Assembly: GCA_964352785.1 (NCBI GenBank)
Contig: CAYGTI010000003.1
Coordinates: forward strand, 62,001-126,000
From: JACOMS01 sp964352785
Lineage (GTDB): Bacteria > Pseudomonadota > Alphaproteobacteria > Caulobacterales > Maricaulaceae
Reading direction: 5' to 3'
DNA length: 64,000 nucleotides
The notes under the pieces are model-generated. The model was not told the origin of the DNA. It searched no databases and worked only from the letters and a program-made list of their open reading frames with translations. The first letter of the stretch is position 1, and each line of letters begins with the position of its first letter. Below, piece by piece: positions 23,781-31,927 of this stretch. The translations under genes and the position numbers were made by a program.

Positions 23781-25364
23781 ATGGTCGCAAGCCTGATTTG
23801 GTTGATTTGTATTTCAGCCGCTTTTGGGGCGGCTTTTCTGCGTAATATCGACGTTGAGGCTCTGCTACCTTACGCGCTTGGTGCCTGTGTCCCAGCTGTT
23901 TTTACGCTCCTATTATGGCCACTCATTCGCCGCGAAGGTGTGCAAATCCTGATTGTTTTGGCGTGGCTGTCGCTCGCTATTATGGCCAGCTTGGCTGTTG
24001 GACTCATTCCTATGGTTGTTATGTTTATGTGTGCGCCCGCCGCCGCCGCCATGTTCGAGAAAGAAAAAGTCATCGAGGCTATGTTTCTTGCGGTCGTTTT
24101 TGCTGCTTTGATTTACTATGCGGGCGTGCGGGGGTTTATTCCGCAAGAACCGATAGCCACGCCGCTTCAATCTGATTGGGCGAAAACGGTAGGCATCATT
24201 GGAACGTTCGCTTTCATTGTCGCAGCGCTCTACGGTGCGGCGGACTCATCGCGTTATAAATTTGTCGATAAGGGCTACGGGCCGGGCGGAGATATGCTTG
24301 ACGCTGTACCGGGCGGAATTATCCGCGTCACAGCAGAGAATAATATCTCGTTTGCCACGGACGCAGCACACACCCTGTTTCGCCTGCCATCTGATATGGG
24401 CGTCTTGACGGTTTCGCGTCTTTTCTCAGACGTTGACGACCAAACGGCGCTTCTGGATCTTGTAAGCCGGGCGCGGCGCTCTCGCGGGGCCGCCAGCCGT
24501 AAATTTGCGTTCCGTGATAACGGTCATGTCGTCCACACAGAAATTACAGCGACGCCAATGCCGGACGATAATATACTGCTACATGTGATGGATACCACGG
24601 CACACGAGGCCCGCGTCGATGCTCTACATGTGGCGCATGCAATGGCTGAAAAAGAAACAGAAGGTAAGACGCTTTTCTTTGCAGGCGTCAGCCATGAGCT
24701 TCGCACACCGCTGAATGCGATCATCGGATTTTCAGATATGATGCGCTCGCGTCTTTTCGGCCCTTTGCCAGGCAAATATGCGGAATATGCCGGAATGATC
24801 CATGACAGCGGTCAGCATATGCTCGACCTCATCGGCGATGTGCTTGATATGACCAAGGTCGAGGCCGGGCAATATGAGCTTAATTACACGACGTTTGATG
24901 CGGCTGATGTCATTCGTAGCTCGATAAAAATGATCCGCCCCACGGCAGATGCCGCAGAAGTTCGTATTGACGCTGATATTATCGAAGACCCTGTAGAGCT
25001 TTTAATACAGGCGGACCGAAAAGCCGTGCGTCAAATGTTGCTGAACTTGCTGAGCAACGCGATCAAATTTACAAACAAAGGTGGCTTGATTACGGTATCT
25101 GCCAAGACGGTCGGCAATGTGCTTAACTTGACGGTCACAGATAACGGCGTTGGGATCAGCGAGCGTGAACTGGCGATGATCGGTAAACCTTTCGCGCAAT
25201 CCGCCAGCGGCAAAGCCAATGAGGAACGCAGTAGCGGCCTGGGATTAGCGCTTGTCAAATCATTGTGCGACCTGCACCGGGGCCGTTTCGTCATTACTAG
25301 CCAAGAGGACGAGGGCACAACGGTTGATATTTATCTCCCGCTCACCCGCCGCGATGAAGATTAA
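23781..25364 (+). CDS. Membrane sensor histidine kinase, DivJ/PleC-like
   Basis: The N-terminus has about six membrane spans, followed by a degenerate PAS-like region (about residues 175-275), then HisKA and HATPase_c domains. The H-box FFAGVSHELRTPLNAIIGFS carries His305 (numbering from this ATG). IGDVLDMTKVEAGQYEL and the N-box LLNLLSNAIKFTNKGG, G1 TDNGVGIS and G2 SSGLGLAL are complete, so the kinase looks active. The HisKA sequence is of the DivJ/PleC type that controls DivK and hence CtrA, but orthology needs a tree. The start is uncertain: a TTG 63 bases upstream is in frame but lacks a ribosome site. Confidence 0.83.
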   Translation: MVASLIWLICISAAFGAAFLRNIDVEALLPYALGACVPAVFTLLLWPLIRREGVQILIVLAWLSLAIMASLAVGLIPMVVMFMCAPAAAAMFEKEKVIEAMFLAVVFAALIYYAGVRGFIPQEPIATPLQSDWAKTVGIIGTFAFIVAALYGAADSSRYKFVDKGYGPGGDMLDAVPGGIIRVTAENNISFATDAAHTLFRLPSDMGVLTVSRLFSDVDDQTALLDLVSRARRSRGAASRKFAFRDNGHVVHTEITATPMPDDNILLHVMDTTAHEARVDALHVAHAMAEKETEGKTLFFAGVSHELRTPLNAIIGFSDMMRSRLFGPLPGKYAEYAGMIHDSGQHMLDLIGDVLDMTKVEAGQYELNYTTFDAADVIRSSIKMIRPTADAAEVRIDADIIEDPVELLIQADRKAVRQMLLNLLSNAIKFTNKGGLITVSAKTVGNVLNLTVTDNGVGISERELAMIGKPFAQSASGKANEERSSGLGLALVKSLCDLHRGRFVITSQEDEGTTVDIYLPLTRRDED

Positions 25365-25410
25365 ACGCGGCAGCGTAGTTCATTCATTCATTCAGTCAAA
25401 CACGGCGCGT

Positions 25411-28068
25411 TTAATGATGTGTCGCTTTTACAGTCGACGGCCTGACAAGCGCTGCGCCGAGCAGCAATAAGATGACGATAATGGCAATCAGTAACCATTT
25501 TGCGCCGTTCTGACTGGGTTTCACATAATATCCAAGCGGGGAGTGGTTGATCGCCGCCGTCATGTGATCAGAGGCAGACGTATAAGCCTTTGCAATGCCG
25601 CGTCCAGCTTGCGCAATCACGCCGCTATCATCGCTATTCGGGTATTGGCGTAGCTCTTTGGCTGCAAGCTCAGATGTCTCCAAATGGGGCATCTCCAAAT
25701 GTGGGGTTTGGGGATGTGTTGTGTGGGATGGGGCGGCCTTTGGAGCCTCATTGCGCGCTCGTTCGGGCAGCTTAGGCAATTTAAGAGTCCAGCGTGGTTT
25801 CGTTACCGCTGTTTCCGGCTTCCGGCTGGGGACTGGCGGTATGAAGGCGGTGCTCTGCATGTCTGTCGGTCTAAGAGCAGGGTTTTGCGGGATGTCTAAC
25901 GGCTGCGGTGTGACGAGACCTGTATCATCTGACAATATTTGACCCGTCCACGCGGTAAAACGATCCCAATTAAGCTGCGCGCTCAACGTGAGGGGCTCAA
26001 TATCAGGCAAGCTCATATCGGGAAAATTCACGTCCGGTAATGTCATATCGGGCAGCTTGAAACCTTTCAGGCTGGGCGGTTTGAAAGACATGAGCTTTGA
26101 GGTCTGTTTTGGCGGGGCCGGCATCGCGGTTTGCGCCATCATGACAGTCTCCCGGCTCCACCGCGCCACACTGCCTTCAAGGGTATTCCAGTGATCACTA
26201 CCAAGCAGATTATCCACGGCCCGCACAAAAGACTGCCCGCGGGTTTGCGTGATCACGCCAATAAGCTTTTCGGGGTTTTCTCGATCCCGATATAGCGCAG
26301 CGACGCCGCCTTCAACAGGCGTTTGCGCAGCCAATAAGCTCGGTAGAGCCGCTATGTTAGAGGCTGATTTCGTCGTTAAGGGCTCTTGTGTGACAACGCC
26401 GCCAATCGCGACCTTCAGCCCTCGGGGCGCGCCCGATAAGGTCGCCGCAGCCATGTTAATTTGCGAGCCAATCATCAATGTGTTGTGGGTATTATGCTGC
26501 GCCGAGGTGTTACCATACGTAAATACGGCCTCTGTCCACCCGGATTTTGAGGCGAGTCCAAGCTGCGCGAGCAGGCGAAAAGCGGCTTGCTGCTCTGCCG
26601 TGTTTTCCGTTGCAAAAATCACCTGTGTTCCAGCGCCGTTCTGTTTTGCAAATGGCAGGCCAGAGGCAGAAAAACGGCTAAGATCTGTCGAATCAGATTC
26701 GAAATCAGAACGTATTCTGATGTATGACTTGGGCCCGACGGAGAAGCCGGGGCCGATACGGGTGGCGGCGCAAATCGGCTGTCCGGCGGAGGGTTTTAAA
26801 TCTGCTGCCAGCGTCAATTGATTGCCAAGGCCGCGCAGTACACCGCGCGGAATATCAAAATTCGCCGTCATACGGGTGCGATCAATCCAGACGGTCTCAA
26901 GGATTTGCCCGTTCAGTGCGGCGGTTATTTTGGAAGCCGGGTCAACAAGCGGGCCTGCGCGCAAAGCCAAAGATACGCGGCCAAAGCTGGCGGCGGGATC
27001 AGCGATATCAAATTTCATTGTTTGTAGCCCTGGGGCCCAGTCCGGGCCAAACTGAACCCCGCCCAGTTCCGAGAGCAGTGTTTTCCCCTCAATACGTTTG
27101 GTGCGGTGCAACAAAGGCGCTGTGTTGATAAACCGCGTAGGGCTGAGATTGCGATTATGACTGAGTGGAATTGGAAAGTTTGAGAAGGCCTTTACAGCGG
27201 ACATAACTTCTGCGTCTGTATCCCCCGTGAGCACAATTTGGAGCGGGCGTGACCGCCCAATTGTAATTGTCGGTCCGGAGTTTTTAAAAATATCTATGCC
27301 GCTAACCCATGCGCCCAACTGATGGCGGGGGGCCATAATGATTTCCAAATCGGCGCTACCGGCTTTTGTGCGAAAGTTGGGGACATGACTAATATTTTGC
27401 ATGATGCCTTGCGACGCGAGCGCTTGAAGTTTGAGCGCGTCGGGCCCTTTGGCGAGCAGGGCAACGCTTTTGGGCGTGGTCGCAGACGCACCGAGCCGCA
27501 CTTTGACATCATGAAAATTCAAAGGCCGTGATTTGGTACGGGATTTAATCACTACGAAGCTGGCGATTGTATCAATATCCCATGCGCCGTGTCCGGGACC
27601 TATGCAGGCCTCGCCAGCGGGAACTTGATACTCAAAAGAGATTTGATTGCGTTCTTTGCGCAGGCGCAAACGATCAAGGCGAATACGTGCGTCAAATCCA
27701 TTGCCGCCCGTTTGTAAAGGTACAGGTTCGGCGTCATTAAACCGCACAAGCAAAGGCGCGTCTTGGCTAACAGTGCCAATGGAGCGCGCAGAGAAGAGCA
27801 GTTCAACATCATCAACCCAGTCATTATCAGGCACATCAAACGTCAGCACAGCCGACGGGCTGCGCCAATCCAACGTGCGTGTTTGCTGCTGCGTTGTATC
27901 ATTGAAATCAATCTTATGAACAGCGGCTTGCCGCGCTGTTGCCGCAGCGGCTGACATCGGCGTAAATGTAAAAAGGGCTAAAAATACGGCGAAAATTGCG
28001 GCGTAGAAGCTTATTTTCGTCCCGTTTCGGCGCAAGTTATATTTAGCGTGGGAAGAGAGTGTCATCAT
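25411..28068 (-). CDS. BcsB-like cellulose synthase-associated periplasmic protein (orphan)
   Basis: The 885-residue protein has a signal peptide (to about 43), two repeats of jelly-roll and alpha/beta units as in BcsB (first IDFNDTTQQQTRTLDW and GDTDAEVMSAVKAF, second around VIFATENTAEQQAAF), and a C-terminal membrane anchor (KWLLIAIIVILLLLGAALV). BcsB guides nascent glucan beside the synthase BcsA. Between the body and the anchor is an unusual repetitive stretch with KLPDMTLPDVNFPDMSLPDI and a second repeat MPHLETSEL. No glycosyltransferase or PilZ gene lies nearby. The 5' end overlaps by 2 bases a possible upstream start of the divergent gene. Confidence 0.78.
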   Translation of the reverse strand: MMTLSSHAKYNLRRNGTKISFYAAIFAVFLALFTFTPMSAAAATARQAAVHKIDFNDTTQQQTRTLDWRSPSAVLTFDVPDNDWVDDVELLFSARSIGTVSQDAPLLVRFNDAEPVPLQTGGNGFDARIRLDRLRLRKERNQISFEYQVPAGEACIGPGHGAWDIDTIASFVVIKSRTKSRPLNFHDVKVRLGASATTPKSVALLAKGPDALKLQALASQGIMQNISHVPNFRTKAGSADLEIIMAPRHQLGAWVSGIDIFKNSGPTITIGRSRPLQIVLTGDTDAEVMSAVKAFSNFPIPLSHNRNLSPTRFINTAPLLHRTKRIEGKTLLSELGGVQFGPDWAPGLQTMKFDIADPAASFGRVSLALRAGPLVDPASKITAALNGQILETVWIDRTRMTANFDIPRGVLRGLGNQLTLAADLKPSAGQPICAATRIGPGFSVGPKSYIRIRSDFESDSTDLSRFSASGLPFAKQNGAGTQVIFATENTAEQQAAFRLLAQLGLASKSGWTEAVFTYGNTSAQHNTHNTLMIGSQINMAAATLSGAPRGLKVAIGGVVTQEPLTTKSASNIAALPSLLAAQTPVEGGVAALYRDRENPEKLIGVITQTRGQSFVRAVDNLLGSDHWNTLEGSVARWSRETVMMAQTAMPAPPKQTSKLMSFKPPSLKGFKLPDMTLPDVNFPDMSLPDIEPLTLSAQLNWDRFTAWTGQILSDDTGLVTPQPLDIPQNPALRPTDMQSTAFIPPVPSRKPETAVTKPRWTLKLPKLPERARNEAPKAAPSHTTHPQTPHLEMPHLETSELAAKELRQYPNSDDSGVIAQAGRGIAKAYTSASDHMTAAINHSPLGYYVKPSQNGAKWLLIAIIVILLLLGAALVRPSTVKATHH

Positions 28069-28186
28069 GCGGCTACTTCAGCAAGATGAGTGCCAGTTGC
28101 GAGGCTGTGATTTTGATATCTCTTTTGACGCCTCTTTTAATATCTCCGGGCTATCACTTACGCGCAAAATCGGGCATGAGGCTCCC

Positions 28187-28519
28187 ATGTTTGGATCACT
28201 AAAAACGGCAATTTGGGCTCCCGCATTGATCCGGCGGGCGGAGACAGGCGGGGCGTATGCCTCCGTTCTGTATAAAGGTGACCCGGACGCCGGGGCTGCT
28301 TTGGTGAAGGTCAGGCATCTTGACGGAACGGCAATGCTTTACAGGCCCATGCGCGACATGGAGGGAAACCGTGTATGGCTGCCCAAAGGCCCGGGGGCCG
28401 AGAACGATATTGACGATGTCATAACGGGCCGCCTCAAGACGGATCCTGATCTATGGGTCATAGAAATTGAAGATCGGCAGGGACGGCATTTTTTAACAGA
28501 GACTGTTGAGACGGCTTAA
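28187..28519 (+). CDS. DUF1491 family protein
   Basis: A 110-residue soluble protein whose pattern LKTAIWAPALIRRAETGGAY, KVRHLDGTAMLYRPM and LKTDPDLWVIEIEDR matches DUF1491, a small alphaproteobacterial family of unknown function. The longest frame begins 40 codons earlier, but that extension does not look like the family and would start inside the divergent promoter region, so the internal ATG is preferred. Confidence 0.8.
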   Translation: MFGSLKTAIWAPALIRRAETGGAYASVLYKGDPDAGAALVKVRHLDGTAMLYRPMRDMEGNRVWLPKGPGAENDIDDVITGRLKTDPDLWVIEIEDRQGRHFLTETVETA

Positions 28520-28529
28520 TTTACGGCGT

Positions 28530-28544
28530 TTAAGTCCCTATTAA
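28530..28544. promoter_or_regulatory. CtrA-type box TTAA-N7-TTAA upstream of a secreted-protein gene
   Basis: Perfect TTAA (28530-28533), GTCCCTA, TTAA (28541-28544), 63 bases before the next start codon. Confidence 0.5.
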
Positions 28545-28606
28545 GCCTGTGCTTTTTCATAAAATTAACGCTTATAATCGAGACTCTTCCACCAGAGGGA
28601 GATGAC

Positions 28607-29038
28607 ATGAAATGGTATGTTATAAGCTTATTTGTCCTGACCCTTGCCGCGCCGCAAGCGGCTGCAAAACCCAGCGGAGAGGCTTCACTACTCAAACTCT
28701 GTGATGCGTTTGGCGAAACCCGCGCGGAATGCTCCTGCTATATAACAGAAGTCAAACGGCTTTATTCCCCCGCGGACGTGACCTTGGCAGGCGGGGTTGC
28801 GAGAGCTTTTATGTCCGGCGAGGAGCCCGAGGCCATCGCTGCCTATTTGCTCATGACCCGAAAACTTACAATCACGCGTGCCAATGCGCTGTACAAGCTG
28901 GGCGATAAACATGCTGAGCGCGTCGGCGATGCTTGCGAAGATAAATCTCAAAAAATTACACCGGAGATCAGAGCAAAACGCAAGGCGATGGAAAAGCGGC
29001 TCGAAACAATCGGTGCCCGCTACGGTGTCGGGCCATAG
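28607..29038 (+). CDS. Small secreted Cys-containing protein
   Basis: The 143-residue protein has a clear signal peptide (ending PQAAAKP) and a helical mature part with four cysteines (LLKLCDAFGETRAECSCYIT and GDACEDKS). I do not recognise the family. The C-terminus is strongly basic (RAKRKAMEKRLE). It has a good ribosome site (GAGGGAGAT) and a CtrA-type box upstream, suggesting an envelope protein made at a set cell-cycle stage. Confidence 0.7.
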   Translation: MKWYVISLFVLTLAAPQAAAKPSGEASLLKLCDAFGETRAECSCYITEVKRLYSPADVTLAGGVARAFMSGEEPEAIAAYLLMTRKLTITRANALYKLGDKHAERVGDACEDKSQKITPEIRAKRKAMEKRLETIGARYGVGP

Positions 29039-29080
29039 TTTTGCTTTCAACCCTGCGCTCCACCCGCTAACCTTGCCGCC

Positions 29081-30592
29081 ATGACGTGGAAAAAAGAACT
29101 AGATGAGTTGGCACAGCGCCAAGCCTATGCCGAGCAGATGGGCGGGGCGGAAAAGCTGGCCCGTCAAAAAACACACGGAAAACTGAATGCGCGTGAGCGC
29201 TTGGCGGCTGTGCTTGACGCGGACTCTTTTCGCGAAATTGGCAAAATCGCAGGGCGCGGTATTTATAATGAGAACGGCGATTTAACCCAGGCACAGCCTT
29301 CTAACTTTATCTTTGGCAGAGGCCGCATGAATGGGCGCCCGGTTGTGGCAACGGCGGATGACTTTACCGTGCGCGGCGGCGCAGCAGATGCGTCTATCCA
29401 TCGTAAATTCACCATGGCCGAGCAAATGGGACACGCGCTAGGACTGCCTGTCCTGCGCATGATTGACGGCACAGGCGGGGGCGGGTCGGTTAAAATGCTC
29501 GAAGATATGGGCTTTACTTATGTACCATTTGTGCCGGGGTGGGAACATGTGGTCAAAAACCTTGAAACGGTTCCCGTTGTTGCGTTGGCGCTGGGCCCCA
29601 CGGCGGGCCTCGGCGCGGCGCGGGTTGTCGCCAGCCATTATTCGGTTATGGTCAAAGGCCTCTCACAGCTTTTTACTGCCGGGCCGCATGTTGTTGCCGC
29701 CATTGGCGAAAAGCATGACAAAGAAGCCTTGGGGGGGTCGAAAATTCATACGCGGAACGGCGTTGTCGATGATGAAGTCGCCAGCGAAGCCGAAGCGTTT
29801 GAGCGTGCGCGGCGGTTTTTGTCTTACCTGCCGTCCAAAGTCGGCGGCGCGCATCAACGCGCCTTAATCAATGATCCTGTTGACCGTGGGGATGAAAGTC
29901 TGCTTTCGATTGTGCCGCGGGATAAACAAAAAGCCTATAATATGCGCCGCGTCATGGAGACCGTGGCCGATAAAGGGTCTGTGTTTGAGATGGGCCGCCG
30001 CTGGGGGCGGGGCGTGATTACGGCTTTTGCGCGCTTTGACGGCTGGCCTGTGGCTTTGCTGGCCGGTGACCCTACGTCTCTCGGAGGATCGTGGACAGCA
30101 GACGCCGCCGAAAAGGCGAAGCGTTTCACGGAGCTGGCAGAGCGGTTTCAACTACCCGTCATACATTTGGTGGATAATCCTGGATTTATGATCGGGCTGG
30201 AGGCTGAAAGAACGGCCACAATCCGGCGAGGCGTCGAGGCAATGAACGCGATTTATAAATCAACGGTGCCGTGGGCTAGCGTCATAATACGCAAAGCTTA
30301 CGGCGTAGCGGGCGCAGCGATGTCTGATCATACGCGCTTTCAATACCGCTTTGCGTGGCCGTCAGGGGACTGGGGCTCTCTGCCCATCGACGGCGGCGTC
30401 GAGGTCGCCTATAAATCTGAGCTTGAGGCGGCTGATGACCCTGCTGCGAAGCTTGCCGAGATCAAAGCCCGGCTTGATAAAGTTACGTCGCCGTTCCGCA
30501 CGGCTGAGAACTTTTTGGTCGAAGACATTATCGATCCAAGGGAAACGCGGACATTACTTTGCGAGTTTGCAAATCTAGCACATCAAAAATGA
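29081..30592 (+). CDS. Biotin-dependent acyl-CoA carboxylase carboxyltransferase (beta) subunit
   Basis: PF01039-type carboxyltransferase of 503 residues with both halves of the crotonase-like fold: ARQKTHGKLNARERLAAVLD at the N-terminus, DDFTVRGGAADASIHRKF, the acyl-CoA loop GTGGGGSVKMLEDMGF, and the C-terminal IIRKAYGVAGAAMSDHTRFQ. It belongs to the propionyl-/methylcrotonyl-CoA carboxylase class, moving carboxyl from carboxybiotin to an acyl-CoA. The biotin carboxylase subunit is not in the window, so the substrate cannot be named. The S41 protease gene follows 7 bases later. Confidence 0.87.
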   Translation: MTWKKELDELAQRQAYAEQMGGAEKLARQKTHGKLNARERLAAVLDADSFREIGKIAGRGIYNENGDLTQAQPSNFIFGRGRMNGRPVVATADDFTVRGGAADASIHRKFTMAEQMGHALGLPVLRMIDGTGGGGSVKMLEDMGFTYVPFVPGWEHVVKNLETVPVVALALGPTAGLGAARVVASHYSVMVKGLSQLFTAGPHVVAAIGEKHDKEALGGSKIHTRNGVVDDEVASEAEAFERARRFLSYLPSKVGGAHQRALINDPVDRGDESLLSIVPRDKQKAYNMRRVMETVADKGSVFEMGRRWGRGVITAFARFDGWPVALLAGDPTSLGGSWTADAAEKAKRFTELAERFQLPVIHLVDNPGFMIGLEAERTATIRRGVEAMNAIYKSTVPWASVIIRKAYGVAGAAMSDHTRFQYRFAWPSGDWGSLPIDGGVEVAYKSELEAADDPAAKLAEIKARLDKVTSPFRTAENFLVEDIIDPRETRTLLCEFANLAHQK

Positions 30593-30599
30593 GACCATT

Positions 30600-31916
30600 A
30601 TGACATTTCGCTCGTTTTTCCTTTGCCTTTTTCTACCTGGGTTGCTGATGGCCTGTCATTCAGGTAAGGCATCTCAAGATGTTAATGGGCAACAATCTGA
30701 GACCTCTGCGTTTGATGCGGTAAAGTCATGGGAGCAGTTCGAGGGTTTGATCCGGCTTTTCTACGCCTATTTAGAGCGCGATGATTTTGATGTAGATGCG
30801 CAGCTCGCCCGCTCGAAACAACTCGCGGTTCAAGCAAAAACTGACGCAGATTTTCGGCGTATCCTCCACCAAACCGCTTATATGTTTACAGATCCACACT
30901 TCATTGTTGGCCCGTTCGGTGATGATGATTATAATATTATCCCGACTAGTTCTGACCTCAAGGTCAATTGGCAGGGCGGAAAACTCATGGTTGTTGATGT
31001 CCGTGCGGGCTCGGATGCAGCCTTAAATAACATTCAACCTGATTGGGTGCTCACACACATTGACGGCGATGAGGTTGTGACAGCAGCGAAGAAACCCTTC
31101 GGGGACATTGCTGAAAGTTTGACAGGGCGGCAACTTAATTACGGCGCAAACCTTGCGGTAAATGGCCGGCGCAAAGGCGAGCGCACTCTCTCTTTTATGA
31201 CAGGTCAAGGCGACATCAAGACGATCACTTTGCCGTCCCCGCGCGAGTTTGCAAGGCGTATTAATGATGCGCCCGCTATCATTTCGCAGCGTCTTCCGAG
31301 CGCAAATAACGCCGTGCCGCAGGACCGCAACTATGGCGTCCTTAAAATTAATAACCAACTCGGGAATAATGATCTTATCGCTGAATTCGATAAAGCTCTT
31401 GAGGCGGTCTTGGAGACGGACGGACTGATACTGGATTTGCGAAATACGCCGAGCGGTGGAAATACCGAAGTTGCCCGATCTATCATGGGGCATTTCGTTA
31501 CGGAGGCCCGACCTTATCAAATACACGAAATTCCATCGCTCGAGCGTGAATTCACAGTGCCGCGAAGGTTTGTAGAATATGTGAAACCCCGCACGCCGTA
31601 TTACGGCAAACCTGTTGTAGTGCTCGGAGGACACTGGACGGGCAGTATGGGCGAGGGGGTTGTTATCGGGATGGACGCTGCGGCAGGCGCGCATACCGTT
31701 GTCTCTGACATGGGAGATTTACTCGGCGCGCTGAGTAATTATAATTTGAACTATTCATCGGCGCGTATTGATTTTGGCAATGAAACACTTTTCCACGTCA
31801 ATGGGCTGCCGCGTGAAGATTTCGAAGGCGATATTTTCCTGCCCGCGTCCGACGTTATTTCAGGAGGTCAAAACTTAGCGATGTCCGAAGCTGTGCGCTG
31901 GCTTGATGGTCAATAA
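30600..31916 (+). CDS. S41-family (tail-specific) protease, predicted lipoprotein
   Basis: The 438-residue protein starts with a lipoprotein signal (LLMAC, Cys19). It has a helical cap, a PDZ-like region (about 110-200, VDVRAGSDAALNNIQPDWVL) and the peptidase core with GLILDLRNTPSGGNTEVARS and the nucleophile region GGHWTGSMGEGVVIGM. It should cut proteins in the periplasm while anchored to a membrane. It is in line with the carboxyltransferase gene, which is probably coincidental function-wise. Confidence 0.83.
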   Translation: MTFRSFFLCLFLPGLLMACHSGKASQDVNGQQSETSAFDAVKSWEQFEGLIRLFYAYLERDDFDVDAQLARSKQLAVQAKTDADFRRILHQTAYMFTDPHFIVGPFGDDDYNIIPTSSDLKVNWQGGKLMVVDVRAGSDAALNNIQPDWVLTHIDGDEVVTAAKKPFGDIAESLTGRQLNYGANLAVNGRRKGERTLSFMTGQGDIKTITLPSPREFARRINDAPAIISQRLPSANNAVPQDRNYGVLKINNQLGNNDLIAEFDKALEAVLETDGLILDLRNTPSGGNTEVARSIMGHFVTEARPYQIHEIPSLEREFTVPRRFVEYVKPRTPYYGKPVVVLGGHWTGSMGEGVVIGMDAAAGAHTVVSDMGDLLGALSNYNLNYSSARIDFGNETLFHVNGLPREDFEGDIFLPASDVISGGQNLAMSEAVRWLDGQ

Positions 31917-31927
31917 AGTTTCCCCTC

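Noticed and set aside
28067..28186. Longer DUF1491 protein starting at 28067
   Set aside because: The extra 40 residues do not fit the family and would overlap the divergent BcsB-like start. The internal ATG at 28187 gives the normal length.
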